Shown here: one piece after another, positions 57,896 through 64,000 of the stretch
Layout of the letters: every line of letters starts with the position of its first letter
How positions within the stretch are numbered: the stretch's first letter is position 1
Source: Panorpa germanica
Lineage: Eukaryota; Arthropoda; Insecta; Mecoptera; Panorpidae
Assembly: GCA_963678705.1 (NCBI GenBank)
Contig: OY783212.1
Span: 4,588,001 to 4,652,000 of the forward strand
Length of the DNA: 64,000 nt
Direction: 5' to 3'
Position numbers and translations under genes: made by a program
Notes under the pieces: model-generated
Database searches by the model: none
What the model was told of the DNA's origin: nothing
The model's input: only the letters and a program-made list of their open reading frames with translations

Positions 57896-58420
57896 CTATT
57901 ACTTGTCAACTTCAGCAAGAGTATAACCTTCTTTAATCCCAAGAAATTCAGAAAATCTTCCTTTGCTAAAATTAAAAAATCGACATATTTATCAATTTTA
58001 ACAAGACCATTAACAAGACCAAGACCAAGAGATAATAACCTTTTATTATCTCAAGAAATGCAGAAAATCTTATTTTTGCTAAAATTATAAATTCAAATTT
58101 TTTTTCAATTTTATCAAGAGTATAACCTTCTATCATCTCGAAGAAATGAAGAAAATTTAGATTTTATAAAAATTAAAAATTTAACAATTCCATCGTTTTT
58201 AACAAGGCTATAACCTTCTATCATCTCGAAGAAATGAAGAAAATTTAGCTTTTACTAAAATTAAATATTTCAATCGTTTTTAACAAGGCTATATAACCTT
58301 CTATCATCTCGAAGAAATTAAGGAAATTTAGTTTTTACAAAAATTAAAAATTTAACATTTCTATCGAATTTAACAAGAGTATAACCTTCTATCATCTCGA
58401 AGAAATGAAGAAAATTTAGT
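57896..58420. repeat. Left 'A' array, ~85 bp units
   Basis: Degenerate copies of a unit containing AACAAGAGTATAACCTTCT and CATCTCGAAGAAATGAAGAA. Same family as the 61624-62440 array and in the same orientation. The first two copies differ most. Confidence 0.85.
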
Positions 58421-58424
58421 CTTT

Positions 58425-58710
58425 GTTTTTGTTTTTTTTTTAAATTATTATTTACATAAAATAATAAAATTTGCGAAAACTTCAACGCCTGATTTTTAGG
58501 CAACACAAATAACCTCTCTTCTTAGTTTGTAATTACATAAATAGATGTCGCTAGTAGTATTTTAAATTGGAATTAAACTGGAGTATTTATATGATAATGT
58601 AAATTTAGTAAATACAATATTTTCATCATTTTTAACAAGAGTATAACCTTCTATCATCTCGAAGAAATGAAGAAAAATTAGTTTTTGGCTAAAATTAAAA
58701 ATTACATAAT
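58425..58710. repeat. Left 'B' block plus one A unit
   Basis: About 0.2 kb, with GCCTGATTTTTAGGCAACAC and ATAGATGTCGCTAGTAGTAT, repeated almost unchanged at 61426-61700 in the same orientation. Confidence 0.9.
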
Positions 58711-58744
58711 TACAATATCAATTGACCACGCGTTTTCTCAAACT

Positions 58745-59715
58745 TTCTTTCGGATTTCTTGAATTTTTTTGATGCAGTTATGTTCGCTAGGCTTTAAGTT
58801 AAAGAACTGCTTCATTACATTTTAAATATCTACGCGTTTCTGGCTTTTATGCGACCTTTTTTAAATTCATGGACTTTTTTTCTAAAAATTTTTTTTGGAT
58901 TTCTTGAAATTTTTTGATGCAGTTATGTTCGCCAGGCTTTAAATTAAAGTACTGCTTCATTACATTTTAAATATCCACGCGTTTCTGGCTTTTATTCGAC
59001 CTTTTTTAAATTCATGGACTTTTTTTTCTAAAATTTATTTTTGGATTTCTTGAAATTCTTAGATGCAGTTATGTTCGCCAGGCTTTAAATTAAAGAACTG
59101 CTTCATTACATTTTAAATATCCACGCGTTTCTGGCTTTTATGCGACCTTTTATAAATTCATGGACTTTTTTTTCTAAAAATTTTTTTTTGGATTTCCTGA
59201 AATTTTGTGATGCAGTTATGTTCGCCAGGCTTTAAGTTAAAGAACTGCTTCATTACATTTTAAATATCCACGCGATTCTGCCTTTTATGCGACCTTTCTT
59301 AAATTCATGGACTGTTTTTTCTAAAAATTTTTTTTTGGATTTCCTGAAATTTTTTGATGCAGTTATGTTCGCCTGGCTTTAAGTTAAAGAACTGCTTCAT
59401 TACATTTTAAATATCCACGCGATTCTGCCTTTTATGCGACCTTTTTTAAATTCATGGACTTTTTTTCTAAACATTTTTTTTTTGATTTCTTGAAAGTTTT
59501 TGATGCAGTTATGTTCGCTAGGCTTTAAATTAAAGAACTGCATCATTAGATTTTAAATATTCACGCGTTTCTGGCTTTTATTCTACCTTTTTTAAATTCA
59601 TGGACTTTTTTTTCTAAAACTTTTTTTTGGATTTCCTGAAATTTTTTGATGCAGTTATGTTCGCTAGGCTTTAAGTTAAAGAACTGCTTCATTACATTTT
59701 AAATATCTACGCAGA
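58745..59715 (+). repeat. Forward 'C' array, seven ~146 bp units
   Basis: The anchor GATGCAGTTATGTTCG occurs at 58771, 58916, 59062, 59209, 59356, 59502 and 59648, so the period is 145-147 bp. Units contain TTAAATATCCACGCGTTTCT and TTAAATTCATGGAC. They differ mainly by poly-T length and single substitutions. Confidence 0.95.
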
Positions 59716-60203
59716 AACTCAAAAAATTGCATTGCTCTTAAAATCATAAAAGTGAACCTTTTCATCATTTTTAACAAGATTATAGTCTTCTTTCATTGCA
59801 TGCTCCGATAGAGAGATTTAATATATTGATATATCAAGAACTAAAATACTTATTTAAAAATGAATTATAAATTTGAAATCAGCATTCAAAATTAAGTTAA
59901 AATCCGTTATAAAAATAATACTTTTTTTTTTAATTTTTTTGAAAAGTAAGAAGAGTATAGTCTTCTTACTTTTCATAAAAATTGTTTGACTTTTTATGCC
60001 GATATCTCGTAATCCAAAAGACTTATCTAAAAATTAATTACAAATTTGAAATGAGCATTCAAAATTATATAAAAAACCGTTATAAAAATAACATATTTTC
60101 TTCTTCAGTTTTTTAATGAAAGAAGACTATAATCTAGTTAAAAATGATGAAAAGGTTCACTTTTATGATTTTAAGAGCAATGCAATTTTTTGAGTTTCTG
60201 CGT
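59709..60203. repeat. Centre of inverted structure with 14 bp hairpin and direct repeats
   Basis: The outer ~90 bp on each side are reverse complements (ATTGCATTGCTCTTAAAATC on the left, GATTTTAAGAGCAATGCAAT on the right). Inside are two direct copies of a ~95 bp segment (each with CAAAATTA after AAATTTGAAAT). Between them is a perfect 14 bp stem with a 6-base loop at 59941-59974 (arm GAAAAGTAAGAAGA). Confidence 0.9.
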
Positions 60204-61230
60204 AGATATTTAAAATCTAATGATGCAGTACTTTAATTTAAAGCCTAGCGAACAAAACTGCATCAAAAAATTTCAAGAAATCCAAAAAAAATTTTTAGAA
60301 AAAAAAGTCCATGAATTTAAAAAAGGTCGCATAAAAGCCAGAAACGCGTGGATATTTAAAATGTAATGAAGCAGTTCTTTAACTTAAAGCATTGCGAACA
60401 TAACTGCATCAAAAAATTTCAGGAAATTCAAAAAAAATTTTTAGAAAAAAAAGTCTATGAATTTAAAAAAGGTCGCATAAAAGGCAGTATCGCTTGGATA
60501 TTTAAAATGTAATGAAGCAGTTATTTAACTTAAAGCCTAGCGAACATAACTGCATCAAAAAATTTCAGGAAATCCAAAAAAAATTTTTAGAAAAAAAAGT
60601 CCATGAATTTAAAAAAGGTCGAATAAAAGCCAGAAACGCGTGGATATTTAAAATGTAATGAAGCAGTTCTTTAATTTAAAGCCTAGCGAACATAACTGCA
60701 TCAAAAAATTTCAGGAAATCCAAAAAAAATTTTTAGAAAAAAAAGTCCATGAATTTAAAAAAGGTCGAATAAAAGCTAGAAACGCGTGGATATTTAAAAT
60801 GTAATGTAGCAGTTCTTTAATTTAAAGCCTAGCGAACATAACTGCATCAAAAAATTTCAGGAAATCCAAAAAAAATTTTTAGAAAAAGAAGTCCATGAAT
60901 TTAAAAAAGGTCGCATAAAAGCCAGAAACGCGTGGATATTAAAAATCTAATGATGCAGTTCTTTAACTTAAAGCCTGGCGAACATAACTGCATCAAAAAA
61001 ATTCAAGAAATAAAAAAAAAATTTTTAGAAAAAAAAAGTCCATGAATTTAAAAAAGGTCGTATAAAAGCCAGAAACGCGTGGATATTTAAAATGTAATGA
61101 AGCAGTTCTTTAACTTAAAGCCTAGCGAACATAACTGCATCAAAAAAATTCAAGAAATCCAAAAAAAAGTTTTAGAAAAAAAAAGGCCATGAATTTAAAA
61201 AGCGGTCGCATAAAAGCCAGAAACGCGTCG
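60197..61230 (-). repeat. Inverted 'C' array, seven ~146 bp units
   Basis: Same units as 58745-59715 on the opposite strand. The anchor CGAACA occurs at 60249, 60395, 60541, 60687, 60833, 60979 and 61126. Seven copies face seven copies. Confidence 0.95.
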
Positions 61231-61236
61231 ATTCAA

Positions 61237-61640
61237 AATTTCAAAAATTAAAATTTAACTTTTCCATCGTTTTTAACAAGAGTATTACCTTTTATCATCT
61301 CGAAGAAATGAAGAAACTTTAGTTTTTGCTAAACTTAAAAATTTAACATTTCCATCGTTTTTAACAAGGCTATAACCTTCTTTCATATCGAAGAAATGAA
61401 GAAAATTTAGTTTATGTTTTAGTTTTTTTTTTTAAATTTATATTTACATAAAATAATAAAATTTATGGAATCTTCAACGCCTGATTTTTAGGCAACACAA
61501 ATAACCTCTCTTTTTAGTTTGTAATTACATAAATAGATGTCGGTAGTAGTATTTTAAATTGGAATTAAACTGGAGTATTTGTATGATAATGTAAATTTAG
61601 TAAATACAATATTTTCATCATTTTTAACAAGAGTATAACC
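61237..61640. repeat. Right A units plus 'B' block
   Basis: Two A units, then a copy of B (61426-61640) with only a few substitutions from the left copy, in direct orientation. Confidence 0.9.
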
Positions 61641-62440
61641 TTCTATCATCTCGAAGAAATGAAGAAAATTTAATTTTTGCTAAAATTAAAAATTTAACAT
61701 TTCCATAGTTTTTAACAAGAGTATAACCTTCTTTCATCTCAAGAAATGTAGAAAATCTTATTTTTGCTAAAATTATAAATTCAACATTTTTATCAATTTT
61801 AACAAGAGTATAACCTTCTTTCAACCCAAGAAATGTAGAAAATCTTATTTTTGCTAAAATTATAAATTCAACATTTTTATCAATTTTAACAAGAGTATAA
61901 CCTTCTTTCAACCCAAGAAATGTAGAAAATCTTATTTTTGCTAAAATTATAAATTCAACATTTTTATCAATTTTAACAAGAGTATAACCTTCTTTCATCT
62001 CAAGAAATTTAGAAAATCTTATTTTTACTAAAATTATAAAGTCAACATTTTTATCAATTTTAACAAGAGTATAACCTTCTTTCATCTCAAGAAATTTAGA
62101 AAATCTTATTTTTACTAAAACTATAAAGTCAACATTTTTATCAATTTTAACAAGAGTATAACCTTCTTTCATCTCAAGAAATTTAGAAAATCTTATTTTT
62201 ACTAAAACTATAAAGTCAACATTTTTATCAATTTTAACAAGAGTATAACCTTCTTTCATCCCAAGAAATGCAGAAAATCCTGTTTTTGTTAAATTATAAA
62301 TTCAACATTTTTATCAATTTTAACAAGACCTTCTTCTATCTCTAGAAATGTAGAAAATCTAATTTTCGCTAAAAATAAAAATTCAACAATTTTATCAATT
62401 TTAACAAGAGTTTAACCTTCTTTCATCTAAAGAAATGCAG
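61624..62440. repeat. Right 'A' array, 87 bp units
   Basis: About nine copies of an 87 bp unit. Because 87 is a multiple of three and the unit lacks stops in one minus-strand frame, seven copies make a 211-codon frame (61624-62259) repeating EGYTLVKIDKNV every 29 residues. There is no start context, no non-repeat coding sequence and no conserved family. I treat it as repeat, not a gene. Confidence 0.9.
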
Positions 62441-62814
62441 AAAAACTTATTTAAACAGAAATTAAAAACACAACATATGTTTGTCAATTTTTAGGAGAGT
62501 AATAATTTACAAATGAAATTAGAAATTCCAAACTTTTGAAAAGAAGTTATAAATTAATGTTGGTAATGAATTAAATAAAATATTCTTAAGATCTTAAGAT
62601 CCTTCTATTAACTATAATCGAACCAAATATTTAAATTTGAAAATGGGATTAAAATTTGAAATGAATTTGTTTTACAAAATTAGTGTAATAGTTGTAGTAT
62701 ACGAATCAGGCGCTGATCATTTTAGTTTTAATACTGCCATCTGTTTATTAAATTGTTAACTCTTTCATCTTTACTTACCTACTGATTGATAGATGGCGCA
62801 TTTGGTTTTAACAT
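62441..62814. other. Spacer between repeat complex and LTR element
   Basis: No gene. Contains a small duplication (TTCTTAAGATCTTAAGATCC near 62582). Confidence 0.45.
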
Positions 62815-63088
62815 TGTGGCGGCCCAGCGCCATCCGTCACGCCTCTACAGGCGAATAGACGACATAACTAAGAACTGTTTAATCGTTCATTCCTACAGCG
62901 ACTAGCGACCAGCACGGACTTCTACATATTACATATATTACAACGACACGTTTCAAACTTACAACTATAAGTTTTGTATCGCACTTGTTATAATCATTCA
63001 TTTCATTAAATAAACAATATAAACTTTACATTCTGTTAAAAACGCAGTTGATTTGTTTTAATAAATATAGTAGTCTAAGATAACTACA
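62815..63088 (+). repeat. Putative 5' LTR (tRNA-Trp-type element)
   Basis: Bounded by TGTGGCGGCCCAGC and AACTACA, just before the primer site. It cannot be confirmed against a 3' LTR within this window. Confidence 0.65.
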
Positions 63089-63089
63089 T

Positions 63090-63108
63090 TGGTGACCCCG
63101 ACGTGATC
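63090..63108 (+). other. tRNA-Trp-type primer binding site
   Basis: TGGTGACCCCGACGTGATC starts one base after the LTR end. It is the expected complement of a tRNA-Trp 3' end. Confidence 0.8.
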
Positions 63109-63400
63109 AAGTGTAAACGCACGTTACAAAGTGTTAATCCACGTGCTAAAGTTTTAAACCGACGTGATCAAGTGTAAACGCACGTTACAAAGTGTTAATC
63201 CACGTGCTAAAGTTTTAAACCGACGTGATCAAGTGTAAACGCACGTTACAAAGTGTTAATCCACGTGCTAAAGTTTTAAACCTCGTGATACAGTGATAAA
63301 GTTTAAACCCACGTTACAAAGTGTTATTCCACGTGCTAAAGTTTTAAACCTCGAGATACAGTGATAAAGTTCAAACCCACGTCACAAAGTTTTTTAACAA
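63099..63400 (+). repeat. 61 bp leader tandem repeat that copies the primer-site tail
   Basis: Three near-perfect units start at 63099, 63160 and 63221, each opening with CGACGTGATC (the last ten bases of the primer site), followed by two diverged units to about 63400. Confidence 0.9.
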
Positions 63401-63486
63401 AGTGTTAAAACACGTGACTAACTTTCTAAAACACGTGACAAACTTTCTAAAATTTAATAATTTACATTCACCCACGCTACAACAAA

Positions 63487-64000
63487 ATGCAGCACGTGGT
63501 AGAATTAAACGTACCCTCTCGGCAAGAGCACAGCAGTCTACCAGACTGTGACGGTGTTCTCAAAAACGACAACCAGTCGCAGACATACCTTCTGCCTTCT
63601 ACCTTCTCTAGGTACTGAAGTCTTCAGAATTTTCTCCACGTCATCAGAAACGCCGCCGACAGTTACAACACCACCAACCGATAAACCAACGGATAAACCA
63701 ACGGACAAACCAACGGATAAACCAACGGATAAACCAACGGATAAACCAACGGATAAACCAACAGAAAAACCAACAACACCAACATCTAAAAAACCAACTG
63801 ATAAAACAACAACAGAAGCACCAGCTACTCCAGCACCAGCTACTCCAGCACCAGCTACACCAGCACCAGCTACACCAGCACCAGAGAGACTCAAAACCAT
63901 GCTACACTAGCAAAACAGATGCAGATCACCAGGATGACTCGATATCGCAGCCAACGCAGCCACATCAATGGACCTCAAACCTTGACAAACCCTTACGAAC
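63487..64000 (+). CDS. Gag-like region of second Ty3/gypsy element, frame disrupted, partial
   Basis: ATG 63487 opens a 43-codon frame ([12 protein letters not shown]...) ending at 63616-63618. A different frame (open from about 63509 to 63910) carries the repeats TDKP and ATPAP. The first frame is open again from about 63883 to the edge. This suggests a disrupted gag or an unrecognised spliced arrangement. No zinc knuckle or Pol is in view. Confidence 0.4.
63668..63895 (+). repeat. Minisatellites: 12 bp (TDKP) and 15 bp (ATPAP) units
   Basis: About seven copies of a 12 bp unit (AAACCAACGGAT) followed by about four of a 15 bp unit (CCAGCTACTCCAGCA). In one plus-strand frame they give a Pro/Thr/Lys-rich tract. 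The antisense frame of equal length is a shadow. Confidence 0.9.

Larger units (their letters stand above)
62815..64000 (+). mobile_element. 5' end of a second Ty3/gypsy element, tRNA-Trp primed (partial)
   Basis: It contains a putative 274 bp LTR, a primer site complementary to tRNA-Trp, a tandem-repeat leader and the beginning of gag-like sequence, then is cut by the window edge. tRNA-Trp priming is characteristic of the CsRn1/Kabuki-type Ty3/gypsy group. Intactness beyond 64000 is unknown. Confidence 0.7.

Noticed and set aside
57896-62440. CRISPR-like or prokaryotic repeat array
   Set aside because: Units of 87 and 146 bp without unique spacers, in a eukaryotic genome. This is tandem/foldback repeat.
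63538-63900. 120-codon minus-strand Gly/Ala/Val/Ser repeat frame
   Set aside because: Antisense of the TDKP/ATPAP minisatellites.
1-64000. tRNA, rRNA or other structured RNA genes
   Set aside because: No cloverleaf with box A/B spacing or rRNA segment was found on either strand by reading.

Overview
The window is a nuclear segment from an arthropod, most likely an insect. It is strongly A+T rich, genes have many short exons with GT/AG introns, and about a third of the length is recognisable transposon or tandem repeat. The genes have clear insect or animal orthologues: Cip4/Toca F-BAR protein, Rab9, a Daxx-like histone chaperone and the first exon of a kynurenine formamidase. I cannot assign the insect order from the sequence. 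Layout: 164-272 (-) is the first coding exon of a kynurenine formamidase that runs off the left edge. 2845-5660 (-) is a complete six-exon Daxx-like gene of 531 codons. 6753-51966 (+) is Cip4, with at least twelve coding exons plus a candidate microexon, giving 590 or 600 aa. Its first coding exon holds only eight codons and is separated from the rest by a 36.2 kb first intron. 55038-56255 (-) is a complete three-exon Rab9 gene of 217 aa. The Daxx-like gene and Cip4 are divergent, about 0.9 kb apart. Cip4 and Rab9 converge. The giant Cip4 intron is a transposon sink. It holds a full-length Ty3/gypsy element (8007-15720) with two 748 bp LTRs that look identical, a 4 bp target duplication and one intact 1649-codon gag-pol frame. 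It also holds an internally deleted BEL/Pao element (37128-40250) with identical 309 bp LTRs and a 5 bp target duplication, a mariner deletion derivative nested inside an older MITE (41814-42620), a hAT-type MITE with a perfect 8 bp duplication (34837-35488), and several other inverted-repeat elements. The right end (57.9-62.4 kb) is an unusual composite repeat. Two arrays of about 146 bp units, seven copies each, face each other in inverted orientation around a 0.5 kb centre, and both are flanked by direct copies of an A-B-A block (an 87 bp tandem unit and a 0.2 kb unit). This resembles a foldback-type element. It is followed at 62815-64000 by the 5' end of a second Ty3/gypsy element with a tRNA-Trp-type primer site, cut by the window edge. 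There is no operon-like logic here. Each host gene stands alone: Cip4 couples membrane curvature to actin, Rab9 serves endosome-to-Golgi transport, the Daxx-like protein is a SUMO-interacting histone chaperone, and the formamidase acts in tryptophan breakdown.
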